In this document: positions 25,257-33,798 of the stretch, in pieces
Layout: every line of letters starts with the position of its first letter
Position numbering within the stretch: position 1 is the stretch's first letter
Source: CALREJ01 sp964533375
GTDB lineage: Bacteria; Patescibacteriota; Gracilibacteria; Peribacterales; Peribacteraceae
Assembly (NCBI GenBank): GCA_964533375.1
Contig: CAZHLW010000001.1
Span: forward strand, 744,001 to 808,000
DNA: 64,000 nucleotides
Reading direction: 5' to 3'
Notes under the pieces: generated by a model
Seen by the model: the letters and a program-made list of their open reading frames with translations, nothing else
Databases searched by the model: none
What the model was told of the DNA's origin: nothing
Made by a program: the position numbers and the translations under genes

Positions 25257-26744
25257 TCAGTGCGCTTTCTTCTTTTCATCGGCATGAGCCGCTTTTGCAC
25301 CTTTCTCTTCAGTTTTTGGCTTTGAATCGGCTGGAGCATCTTTTTTGGCCTCCGGAGCTTTCGGGGATTCTTTTGCTTTATTCACGTCTTTTGGAGCATC
25401 TGGCTTCGATGCAGCCGGGGAAGTGGGTTTTGACAGATCTCTGGCACCATTACTCATTGCAGAAAACGCCATTCCCCACATGCTGTTTGATCCATGCACC
25501 ATGCCATGGACTCTTGCTTTTGCAGTTGTCGTATCGACATCTGGTTTTACCGGTTTCCACGGATCAGCATGGGTTATGTTCTTTGCCTTCTTTTTTTCCG
25601 GCTTCGGCGTCAAATCAGCATTCTTTTCAGGCGGGGTAGACACCTCACTGCCGGTTCGGACTGGAGTTATAGCAGCTTCCTCTTTCGACATTTTTGGAGG
25701 GAAGGGGCTGGGCTCTGGAGTATTCTGTACCTCATTTTTGACCTGTATTTGCCTGCTTTGAAAAAGTGACCCCTCAAATCCACTTATTTCTTCTTGTACT
25801 CTATTTATAAAAGTTTGATTTTTCGGAGATTTGATAATAGGCAACTTCTCTAAATCACGTTTGAGCTTGGCAATACCCTGTTCCAGTTCCTTTTCTTTTG
25901 CACGTCTGTCTGCAAGAGAAAGATTCTCATCATCTCCTAACTCTTCCTCAAGATCTGAAAGCCGCTTGAGTGAGTCAATAACATCCCTTACTGCCGCCAT
26001 ACTATCCACTGCTGCTTTAGTAGGAATATCAACAAGTTCCTGAAATCCATCATAGTACTGTTCGACTGTTTCCTCATCGGGTTCGGCGTGGTCCAGTTCA
26101 TCATCCGTATCCGTCTCATCGTTACCTACAGAATCGGATATGTCTTTTTTTGTCTGTAGAGACTCATTTTCACGCACCCTCTTGCTTGCAGCAAGCGACT
26201 TTTCCATATGGTCCATTGCATTACCGAAGTGATATTTATTTGCATCGGCATGGCGGGCAATGTGGTCCATACGAGCATCCAGATACTCTTCCAGTAACAG
26301 ACGCACATCCGGCGTCATGGGGTAAGCGAGTGTATTTGCAACAGTCACGGCATCATGCACCTGTTCGGTGAACGGCTTGGACTCTGTTTTCTTAATACCC
26401 TCAGATCCATAATGCATCTGGAAATCATCTTCGGTAAAGGTCTGTGCTCCTTCTCCGCCAATATCCACCTGTCTCTGAATCTCTTTTTTTCTTTCCTCAA
26501 TCAGCTGCTGTATCTGCGCAAGAATTTTTGCATCCACTTCATTATCACCAACCTTCAGCGCACCCCACAGTCCGTCCAGGTATCCTTTTCTGAAATTTGC
26601 CTCATGTTTTAAAAGAGATAATTCAATCAATTCCGCCGCTCTCTCTGCTTCTTTACCTGAAGCTGCCTCTAAAATTTCGGCGGCATTCTGCTCACCCTGT
26701 TTCCTTCCTTCCGAGTAGAGAGCATCGTTTTGAATCTCTGTCAT
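25257..26744 (-). CDS. Large acidic helical hypothetical protein (495 aa)
   Basis: The product has a helical N-terminal two thirds with clusters of Asp/Glu (DETDTDDELDHAEPDEETVEQYYDG) and a disordered Pro/Lys/Ala-rich C-terminal third ending in KAAHADEKKKAH. There are no membrane segments, cysteines or enzyme motifs. TATAAT lies 7 nt before the ATG, so the mRNA is probably leaderless. It stands between the 379 aa and the 964/822 aa genes in one orientation with short gaps, each with its own -10. Function unknown; it is part of the same cluster of large unstructured proteins. Confidence 0.85.
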   Translation of the reverse strand: MTEIQNDALYSEGRKQGEQNAAEILEAASGKEAERAAELIELSLLKHEANFRKGYLDGLWGALKVGDNEVDAKILAQIQQLIEERKKEIQRQVDIGGEGAQTFTEDDFQMHYGSEGIKKTESKPFTEQVHDAVTVANTLAYPMTPDVRLLLEEYLDARMDHIARHADANKYHFGNAMDHMEKSLAASKRVRENESLQTKKDISDSVGNDETDTDDELDHAEPDEETVEQYYDGFQELVDIPTKAAVDSMAAVRDVIDSLKRLSDLEEELGDDENLSLADRRAKEKELEQGIAKLKRDLEKLPIIKSPKNQTFINRVQEEISGFEGSLFQSRQIQVKNEVQNTPEPSPFPPKMSKEEAAITPVRTGSEVSTPPEKNADLTPKPEKKKAKNITHADPWKPVKPDVDTTTAKARVHGMVHGSNSMWGMAFSAMSNGARDLSKPTSPAASKPDAPKDVNKAKESPKAPEAKKDAPADSKPKTEEKGAKAAHADEKKKAH

Positions 26745-26751
26745 GGTTATT

Positions 26752-26779
26752 ATTATACCATTTCCTACAAAAATTACAA
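26752..26779 (-). promoter_or_regulatory. Leaderless promoter of the 495 aa gene
   Basis: TTGTAA-N16-TATAAT with only 7 nt between the -10 and the ATG. Confidence 0.7.
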
Positions 26780-26819
26780 CTTAACTCTCAATCCGCACTT
26801 ATTTGCCATAGAAAGGCTA

Positions 26820-27959
26820 TTATTCCTTTTTCTCCCCACTTTTTTGATCCGGCCGGGTGGTGCTGAAGACAATGTCATGGCTAAGGTCTTTCATAGGCTG
26901 CTTCAGGAATGCCTCTTTGTTGAAACCCGCGGGAGCCTGGAGAACATCAAAATCCGGGCTCTTGGTTTGCCCTTCCAGCAAAATGCACTCCCCTCCTTTG
27001 CATGTCTTCCCGCGCAGGAATTCCTCTTTGCTCATATCCGCAATCAAAATCGCCACATCGGCATCGGTTCTGTAGTGCACATGGACGATTGGCAATCTTG
27101 GTTTGCCATTGATGACTTTCAGTATATCTGCCGGTATCGGCTGCTTCTCTGCATGATAGAAATCAAATGTCTGATCTGCCACAACCAGGCGGATGCTTGC
27201 TGCAGGAAGATTCTGGACAATCTCCAATTGGCCGTCGAAGAGTTTTTGCATGGATTCTTCCTCCAGGACGGAGCCCAGCATTCCATCGATTGATGCGGCG
27301 GAAAGGTGTGAGTTGCCTTTCAGGTTTTCTACATCTTTCAGCGAATGCATCAAAGACATAAAGGCAACATCCGCAACATCTTTATCGGCAGGAGGGATAT
27401 TTCCATCTGCTTTATATTTTGCAATGACCTTCTCTTCGAAATTTTTCTGAGCAGTTTCGTTGTAGGGCGCATCCAGCAATGCATGCAGCTCATCACTAAA
27501 ATGCTGGAGAATGTAGGCTCCGTAGGGATTCTCCTGCAGCACACTCACAATCATTTTCCGCATTTCAAAATCCGTTTGAGGATCTGTTGTCTCCGAAATT
27601 TGCTGCAATCGCTGCTTTGAAGTTCTAATGTAATTTCTCGACTCTGCAAATTTCGTTTTCAGCAATATTCCGCCATCAAAGAGCAAATTTTCTGCTTTTA
27701 TGCCTGCAACTTCCTCTTCAGGTTTGCCGGACTTCCGTAGAATCTCATGAAAGCGCTCGCGCGTCTTATTCATCATACCCATAAGTATTTTTAGTTTCGC
27801 ATCGCGCAGCTTCAATTGCTCTATATGCCGCATTACTTCATGAAACTGATCTGTAAAAGAAGCAGACGCATCACTGATATTCTTGGCGGGACCAGCTCCT
27901 TCCGGAGGGGTAACAGGCTGCGGCTCAGTAGCCGGAGCACTTTGTGGATCGTCAACCAT
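26820..27959 (-). CDS. Hypothetical protein (379 aa), first gene of the large-protein cluster
   Basis: A disordered Pro/Ala-rich N-terminus (1-35) precedes a helical body (40-230) and a C-terminal alpha/beta-looking part of about 140 aa (IRLVVADQTFDFYHAEKQPI, LPIVHVHYRTDADVAILIAD, CKGGECILLEGQ). There is no signal peptide, membrane segment or recognised catalytic motif. A promoter TTGACT-N16-TAGAAT lies 23 nt before the ATG. It is the most upstream minus-strand member of the run 379-495-964-822, which suggests, but does not prove, a shared role. Confidence 0.8.
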   Translation of the reverse strand: MVDDPQSAPATEPQPVTPPEGAGPAKNISDASASFTDQFHEVMRHIEQLKLRDAKLKILMGMMNKTRERFHEILRKSGKPEEEVAGIKAENLLFDGGILLKTKFAESRNYIRTSKQRLQQISETTDPQTDFEMRKMIVSVLQENPYGAYILQHFSDELHALLDAPYNETAQKNFEEKVIAKYKADGNIPPADKDVADVAFMSLMHSLKDVENLKGNSHLSAASIDGMLGSVLEEESMQKLFDGQLEIVQNLPAASIRLVVADQTFDFYHAEKQPIPADILKVINGKPRLPIVHVHYRTDADVAILIADMSKEEFLRGKTCKGGECILLEGQTKSPDFDVLQAPAGFNKEAFLKQPMKDLSHDIVFSTTRPDQKSGEKKE

Positions 27960-27982
27960 AGCAGAAAAGAAGAAAGTAGGTG

Positions 27983-28010
27983 ATTCTAGTACCTATTACA
28001 GATGAGTCAA
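27983..28010 (-). promoter_or_regulatory. Promoter of the 379 aa gene
   Basis: TTGACT-N16-TAGAAT on the minus strand. Confidence 0.6.
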
Positions 28011-28030
28011 TTTTTCCCTGCTTTTTTCTA

Positions 28031-31000
28031 TTATTTCTTTTTAAACCATAGAAACAGGCCGATGGTAAGAGCTGTCAGGATAAGAAAAACAATCACATCG
28101 CGTCCTCCGAAAATAGTCCCTGTTTTTCCATCTGCAACTTTGCCCGACAGATGCCCCAGTAAAGAGTCATATAATGATGTGTCTCTTTTTGATTCGGCGA
28201 TAAGGGCTGGCATAATCTTTTTATTATTTTTATTCTTATTTATCCCTTTCTTGTTTGATTTTTTCTGAGTACTTTTTTTATTCTGTATAAAACATGTATT
28301 CGATTCTAAAGGAGTCACCGAATCAGTAGGACAGAACGAGGATGTGACCGGGTTCCATGCTATTGATCTCCCCTTTTTGACTGACTTGAAGAGCACTGAG
28401 TCTGCCAATTGCTCTGAAGGATACAACAAACGCACTTCATCACCGCTATTGCTCAGGCTTAGATGTGTGACATCTGCAGGAAAAAGCCTGCGGCCGAAAG
28501 GCGGCAGCGCAACTTCCATTGGGATCATCCAGGGCCTGCTGCCTTTGTTTTCTGCATCATCCAGAAGCCAGCCGCCAAGGCTGATTATCGTATCCGTCCT
28601 GTTTTCCAGCTCAATCCACTCCGTCTCTCCGCTCTGGGGAGATGGATACACTTCGCTGATGCGTACCGCTCGTTTTGGTGCATCGGTATCGACTAGGTAC
28701 GTTTGCTCGATGACAGGACTGCGAATACTGCCGTGTTCCAAGAAATCCACTTCCGCATAGGCTCTGATTGTCTGATTGGATGCCACTAGAATTCCTCCGC
28801 TCCACGGCGTAAATGCGGCTCCATTCAGGGACACGAAAAGTAGTGCAGGCTTATTTGGCTTAATAGAAAGCAGCGTTCCGGATGCTATATATGTCTCTTT
28901 TTGATCAAATTTTATATTCAATCCTTTTGCTTTCATAGTAACAAAATTTTGAGCATCTTCTTTCAAAGTATCCATAGCGACAGCAATCTCTTCTGAATGC
29001 CATAGTCCTTGTTTGACGGTTCGTGCCATCGACTCATAGACGACGTATTCTCCATAGAGTCCATCCTGCTGATAGTGATCAACTGCTGCATAGCCGTTGA
29101 TCAGCAATTCACGCTGCAGATCCATGTCATCAACGAATGCCGATGCTAGGAATGTCCCGTCTTTTTCCTTCAAATTTGTATCAATTTGTAGATCAATTTT
29201 TTTGTTTAATAGTAGGGCTCTTATAAAATATTTTGATTTATTTATTAGCGTTGATTGATCAGTCGATGCATCATCTGGAAAACGAATTCCTTTTAAACGG
29301 ACACGGGCCAGATGTGTCGCGTCATCATCCAGTTGGACCACGTACTCACCAGGCGTGATGACCTGTCGTACAAGCACTGTCTGCTTTTGAAAGGGTGACT
29401 TGTACGGCCGTTGCGTTACTTCTTCCTTTGCATTGGTCCACGGAAGAATAGCGCGGATGACATTATCCGGATCGACCAAAGAGAGGGTCTCGTGCTCATT
29501 GCCAAGAACATACTTCAGGCGTGAGAGGTAGATGCGTTTTGTCTGGAGTTTGGCGAGCACTGTGCCTGTTAAATCAAGCTCTTTGCCTTGGCTATTGCGA
29601 ATAACCCACCCATTCAGCCAGATAGGCCACGCAGCAGAATTGGTGATTTCAATCCATTCATCCCAGGTATCGGGGCCATCGGGATTCGGGAATGCTGCGC
29701 TGATCGAGAGAGGTGATACCTTAAAAAGACTCGCTGCTTCCTGGAAACGATTCGGATCTCCAGGTGTTGTATACGGTGTCCAGATCCAGCTGCCGCTCCC
29801 ATCCACTGCATAAGATTGATCATCAGGAGCACTATTGAAGAGCACAGTGTGGTAGGCTCCTGTTCCACCTTGCTGCAGGGGCGCGATGAGGCGTGCCATA
29901 TCGTGATCATTGTTGAAGGCAATTTTTGTCTGGCTACGTGGGAGGGCCAAGAGCGTCTTCGCCGGCAGTTCAAAGTCTGTGAGAGGGAAAGGATGACTGC
30001 CGCCGGGCCCGTCATCGAGTGACCAGCCGCAGAGGGAGACCCTGTTGTCGGTGTCATTGCGAAGCTCGACCCACTCACCTCCTGCCTCGTCACCAGTCGG
30101 ATTTGGGAGAAGTTCTGTAATGCTCACACCCGAGAATACGGACGGTGTGCAGACGGGTGCCACCCCGCCTTTCGACGGGATATTTTTACTGCGCACACTG
30201 AAGGGTTTTGCAGAAACCGATCCTTGGATTGATCGTATTACTGTAGTACCACAGTAATCTGTAAAGCTCATTTGGATACTATAATCGCCGATTATCTTCA
30301 TACTATGGGATGCGGGATTGCAACTATCACTCGTAAAGCTGTCACCAAAATCAAAGTGGCATGTCCCTCCGGTGAGGGTCCCGCTCCCCGCTGAAACGCT
30401 GAGGTTCAGGCTGACCGGAGTCTGGCCATAAGGGTTCCCAGACTGGATAACAATCTGGGGGTCGGGAGGAATTATTTCGTTGATGCGACCAGGAGTAGGA
30501 ATACAAAAAGGGATAATCCCCTGATCTCCAATCACAGATCCCTGATCTCCCATCCGCCCGGCACTCACCCCCTCCGGCATCAGTGGATAGATGAAGGTAT
30601 CGACGATGGTCGACCCCGAAAGCAGCTGCACCGTCGCTCCGTTATTGGTAAGAGTAAATCCTCCGATTATTTTTGGAACGATCACGAATCCCCCTCCTGC
30701 AACGATCAGACCTGACGCAGATGCCTTAATGCGATGCAGGGCAGTGCCCACTTTGATAGTCATGCCGGATAAATTCACCGGATCAACGCCCTCATTTTGT
30801 ACCTCGATCCACTCGGCATCATCCGACCCTATTGGATTAGAAAGTAGTTCATGTATTTTTACCATAATTAAGGGCTTTTCCTGAATTGATGATGTACTAA
30901 AATTTGAAGAGGAAACTGATGAAAATGAGGAGGATTCAGCTGATTGGAAAGAGCTTGCTACTGACAAAGTTGATGAAGAATTGGGTGATGAAGAAATCGA

Positions 31001-31717
31001 AGATGTAACCTGAGGAAAAGATCCTGGTGTTCCGAAAATAGGCAATCCTGAATCAAATCCACTACTGAGTGTTGCGCTTCGCCAGTTTGAAGACACATTT
31101 CCTGGCTGATCAAGATTGATCCGTTCCATACTCGCTTTCGGTCCACTCCCAGACGGATTGCCTCCGGCAAAGGGGTTGCCCACGCCATCATCCACTTCAT
31201 CGACGATGACTCCCTGGCTGTCGCGCAGACGCAGGAGAAGCTTGGTATTCGGCAAGCTCATAGCTGTAGACGTTGCAAAAGGATCAAGAGCCAGACGGGA
31301 GGCATCTTTCGTGTAATTCGCGATAATCAGGGTTTGTCCTGCCGTAAGCATCGTCGATGCTGAAAAGCGCGTGATAACTGCTTCTTCTGTTCCTTTGAGT
31401 ACCGTTAACGTCCAGCCGCTCAATGAACGGGGCATTGATATGCCTGCTGCAAACCCTGCAATCTCCACCCATTCATCGGCAGTGCTGATGTCGGAGCCCA
31501 TCCACATGACTTCTGAAAGAGAGACTTGAGCCGGGGCGACGGTAGTGGCCGATGATGCAGAGGATTCCGAGGATGAAGAAGGGTTAAGGTTAGGGTTAAG
31601 AAGTGATCCTGTTTCTGTGGTATTTTCATTGGCGATGGCTATCTGTGGACAGAAAATATGAATACAAAAAGAGATCAAAAAGCAGAGGGAACACAGGCGA
31701 GGTCGTGGGGAATGCAT
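28031..31717 (-). CDS. Surface protein with five lamin-tail domains and an SNase-like domain
   Basis: The 1228 aa product has an N-terminal signal sequence, a Ser-rich linker, and five lamin-tail (LTD) domains recognised by their I.E...P......EW[VI]E..N pattern, starting near residues 65, 286, 532, 672 and 1020. A PKD-like segment (CHFDFGDSF) lies near 430-480. Residues about 780-905 resemble a thermonuclease fold, but where active SNases have DxPE and GRxLA this protein has RFPDDA and DGTFLASAF, so the key Glu and Arg appear missing. A single membrane helix (IVFLILTALTIGLFLWF) before KKK anchors the C-terminus. The role is likely surface binding or adhesion. A repeat-derived peptide GDQGSVIGDQG sits near residue 393. 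Confidence 0.88.
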   Translation of the reverse strand: MHSPRPRLCSLCFLISFCIHIFCPQIAIANENTTETGSLLNPNLNPSSSSESSASSATTVAPAQVSLSEVMWMGSDISTADEWVEIAGFAAGISMPRSLSGWTLTVLKGTEEAVITRFSASTMLTAGQTLIIANYTKDASRLALDPFATSTAMSLPNTKLLLRLRDSQGVIVDEVDDGVGNPFAGGNPSGSGPKASMERINLDQPGNVSSNWRSATLSSGFDSGLPIFGTPGSFPQVTSSISSSPNSSSTLSVASSFQSAESSSFSSVSSSNFSTSSIQEKPLIMVKIHELLSNPIGSDDAEWIEVQNEGVDPVNLSGMTIKVGTALHRIKASASGLIVAGGGFVIVPKIIGGFTLTNNGATVQLLSGSTIVDTFIYPLMPEGVSAGRMGDQGSVIGDQGIIPFCIPTPGRINEIIPPDPQIVIQSGNPYGQTPVSLNLSVSAGSGTLTGGTCHFDFGDSFTSDSCNPASHSMKIIGDYSIQMSFTDYCGTTVIRSIQGSVSAKPFSVRSKNIPSKGGVAPVCTPSVFSGVSITELLPNPTGDEAGGEWVELRNDTDNRVSLCGWSLDDGPGGSHPFPLTDFELPAKTLLALPRSQTKIAFNNDHDMARLIAPLQQGGTGAYHTVLFNSAPDDQSYAVDGSGSWIWTPYTTPGDPNRFQEAASLFKVSPLSISAAFPNPDGPDTWDEWIEITNSAAWPIWLNGWVIRNSQGKELDLTGTVLAKLQTKRIYLSRLKYVLGNEHETLSLVDPDNVIRAILPWTNAKEEVTQRPYKSPFQKQTVLVRQVITPGEYVVQLDDDATHLARVRLKGIRFPDDASTDQSTLINKSKYFIRALLLNKKIDLQIDTNLKEKDGTFLASAFVDDMDLQRELLINGYAAVDHYQQDGLYGEYVVYESMARTVKQGLWHSEEIAVAMDTLKEDAQNFVTMKAKGLNIKFDQKETYIASGTLLSIKPNKPALLFVSLNGAAFTPWSGGILVASNQTIRAYAEVDFLEHGSIRSPVIEQTYLVDTDAPKRAVRISEVYPSPQSGETEWIELENRTDTIISLGGWLLDDAENKGSRPWMIPMEVALPPFGRRLFPADVTHLSLSNSGDEVRLLYPSEQLADSVLFKSVKKGRSIAWNPVTSSFCPTDSVTPLESNTCFIQNKKSTQKKSNKKGINKNKNNKKIMPALIAESKRDTSLYDSLLGHLSGKVADGKTGTIFGGRDVIVFLILTALTIGLFLWFKKK
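30531..30551. repeat. GATC-rich short repeat inside the lamin-tail gene
   Basis: 21 nt identical, except one base, to 41588-41608 in mutY. Both copies are translated in the same frame (GDQ[G/R]SVI). Confidence 0.6.
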
Positions 31718-32130
31718 GCTCTCATCTCATCATGTTCTGAACATCAGACGAGAAGCGTGATCACCGATAGTCAGACAGAAGGGGGAGAGAAGCGCCTCTG
31801 TTTGCCAGAATCGGCTGTTCTACGCCTTCGAAGAACAACGGTATCCAGAGCGACATAGTGTAGAACTGTTTGCAAGACTTTTTGGCTCTCTCTACAAAAA
31901 AATTGAATCTGAGAGCTGCTTTCCGCCTCATTCGCAATTTGAAAAAGTGGGGGTATACTCGCACCGACTCCGCGATTGATGCCGGAACGCTCACATCCTT
32001 ATGATTACCAGCGCCTCCCTCCTCTGGATTCTCTCGATTGTCGCCGTGGCGATAGTGTACGCCATAGCGCTTATCAGTCAGTCTCTACGTCTTCGCCGGA
32101 GTGTCTTACTTGTCACTCCCCACCCTTCCC
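31718..32130. other. Gene-poor stretch with a start-less reading frame and a short membrane frame
   Basis: 413 bp lie before RNase Y. A plus-strand frame, 31761-31979, reads like protein (NRLFYAFEEQRYPERHSVEL and LFARLFGSLYKKIESESCF) but has no ATG, GTG or TTG, so it may be a gene remnant. TATACT sits at about 31954. A further frame from ATG 32001 encodes one hydrophobic helix (LLWILSIVAVAIVYAIALI) and runs out of frame into rny. Neither can be called a gene with confidence. Confidence 0.35.
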
Positions 32131-33687
32131 ATGGATTACACAATCGTCTTTCTGGGCCTGCTCGCAGGTCTGTTTCTCGGACTTCTGGCCGGATGGTTCT
32201 GGTTTAGTAAAGGTAAAGCAATTTCGCGCGGACTGCAGTCGGAAATCCAGCAGTACGAAAATGAACTCACGCAGGTGAAGATTCAGTTGAGCGACGCGCG
32301 CTCCCAAATTAAAGCTGCCGAAGCGGAAGCCAAGGCCTCTGCCAAGGAAATCATCAGCGAAGCACGTTTGAATGCCAATGAATTCCAGACAAAGCTGGAA
32401 AAGGACCAGGCGCGTTTGGAGGAAAAGGAAAAAGGGCTCGATAGCAAAGTGAAAGAAGTCGAACGCCAGCGCGAGAACCTCAAGAAAGAGGAAGAAGAGG
32501 TCGCGGGCCTGAAGACGGAACTGAAAGACGCCCAGCAGCAGCACCGCGAAGGACTGGAGAAAGTCGCAAAGCTGACGGAAGCTGAGGCAAAAGATGCACT
32601 CAAAACCGAACTGGAAGAAGAGTTCTCCGGATTCTTTGCAGAGCAGATCAAGCTCAAGCGCGAACAGATGGAAGAAGAAGCTGAGGAAAAAGCGAAGGAT
32701 CTGCTGGCCCAGGCAATGCAGCGCTATGCGTCTGAAGTCGCGACGGAATCAACGGCGACAGTCGTGCAGCTCCCGAGCGATGACGTGAAAGGAAAGATTA
32801 TCGGAAAGGAAGGCCGCAACATCAATGCGTTTGAAATGGCAACCGGCGTGGATGTGATTATTGATGACACGCCCGGCGTGATCGTCATTTCCGGTTACGA
32901 CCTCGCACGACGCTATGTAGCCAAGCTCTCGATGGAAAAACTGGTGAAGGACGGCCGCATCCAGCCCGCACGCATTGAAGAAATTGTCCAGAAGCAGAAA
33001 GAGGAAGTCGGAAAGATGATGCTGGAATTCGGAAAGCGCGCGGTGGAGGAACTCGGCATTGTCGGCTGGCCGCAGGATCTTCTGAAAATTATCGGTCGCC
33101 TGCGTTTCCGCACCAGTTACGGACAAAACGTGCTCAAGCACTCCGTGGAAATGGCTGGAATCGGCCGCATGATGGCGGAGGAGATCGGCGCAAACCCGCA
33201 GATTGTGGTGGAAGGCTGTCTGCTGCATGACATCGGCAAAGCGCTCGATCATGAAGTGACCGGCACGCACGTGGAGATTGGTGTGGAAATCTGTAAGCGC
33301 TACAAGATCCGCCCGGAAGTCATTCACTGTGTGGCGGCTCATCACGAAGATATCCCGATGCAGAGCCCCGAAGCGTTCGTGGTTGCGGCTGCTGATGCCA
33401 TTTCCGGCGCCCGCCCCGGTGCCCGCCGCGAATCGATTGAGGATTACTTCAAGAGACTGCGCGAACTGGAAGAAGTGGCCAAGACCTTCGAAGGTGTGAG
33501 CCGCGCGTTTGCGCTCTCCGCAGGCCGCGAAATCCGCGTGTTTGTGGATACCAACCGTATTGATGACCTCACACAAGAGCGCCTGGCGAAGGACATCGCG
33601 AAGAAAATTGAAAATGAATTGACGTATCCGGGAGTCATCAAGGTAAATGTGATCCGTGAGCGCAGAATTGAGGAAACGGCTAAATAA
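32131..33687 (+). CDS. rny: Ribonuclease Y
   Basis: RNase Y is a membrane-bound endoribonuclease that starts mRNA decay. The 518 aa product shows the full family layout: an N-terminal membrane helix (IVFLGLLAGLFLGLLAGWFW), a long charged coiled coil (about 30-205), a KH domain (about 210-275, with GKIIGKEGRN), and an HD domain (about 333-430) with the metal-binding HD in CLLHDIGKA near residue 365 and the second His region AAHHEDIP. A GTG start at 32101 would add ten non-family residues, so ATG 32131 is used; no SD is present. A strong terminator follows. It stands alone between surface-protein genes. Confidence 0.97.
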   Translation: MDYTIVFLGLLAGLFLGLLAGWFWFSKGKAISRGLQSEIQQYENELTQVKIQLSDARSQIKAAEAEAKASAKEIISEARLNANEFQTKLEKDQARLEEKEKGLDSKVKEVERQRENLKKEEEEVAGLKTELKDAQQQHREGLEKVAKLTEAEAKDALKTELEEEFSGFFAEQIKLKREQMEEEAEEKAKDLLAQAMQRYASEVATESTATVVQLPSDDVKGKIIGKEGRNINAFEMATGVDVIIDDTPGVIVISGYDLARRYVAKLSMEKLVKDGRIQPARIEEIVQKQKEEVGKMMLEFGKRAVEELGIVGWPQDLLKIIGRLRFRTSYGQNVLKHSVEMAGIGRMMAEEIGANPQIVVEGCLLHDIGKALDHEVTGTHVEIGVEICKRYKIRPEVIHCVAAHHEDIPMQSPEAFVVAAADAISGARPGARRESIEDYFKRLRELEEVAKTFEGVSRAFALSAGREIRVFVDTNRIDDLTQERLAKDIAKKIENELTYPGVIKVNVIRERRIEETAK

Positions 33688-33710
33688 GACAGGTTTACAT
33701 TGTTTTAGGA

Positions 33711-33735
33711 GAGGCGCCGCCGGGCGCCTCTTTTT
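33711..33735 (+). terminator. Rho-independent terminator of rny
   Basis: GAGGCGCC-GCCG-GGCGCCTC followed by TTTTT. Confidence 0.92.
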
Positions 33736-33745
33736 ATGACCTGAA

Positions 33746-33774
33746 TTGCGGGAAAATGCGATTTCTGCTACAAT
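33746..33774 (+). promoter_or_regulatory. Promoter of the 947 aa surface-protein gene
   Basis: TTGCGG-N17-TACAAT with a TGC extended -10. The ATG follows 24 nt downstream. Confidence 0.7.
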
Positions 33775-33798
33775 TATCTGATTCTTTCTCCTTCCCGC

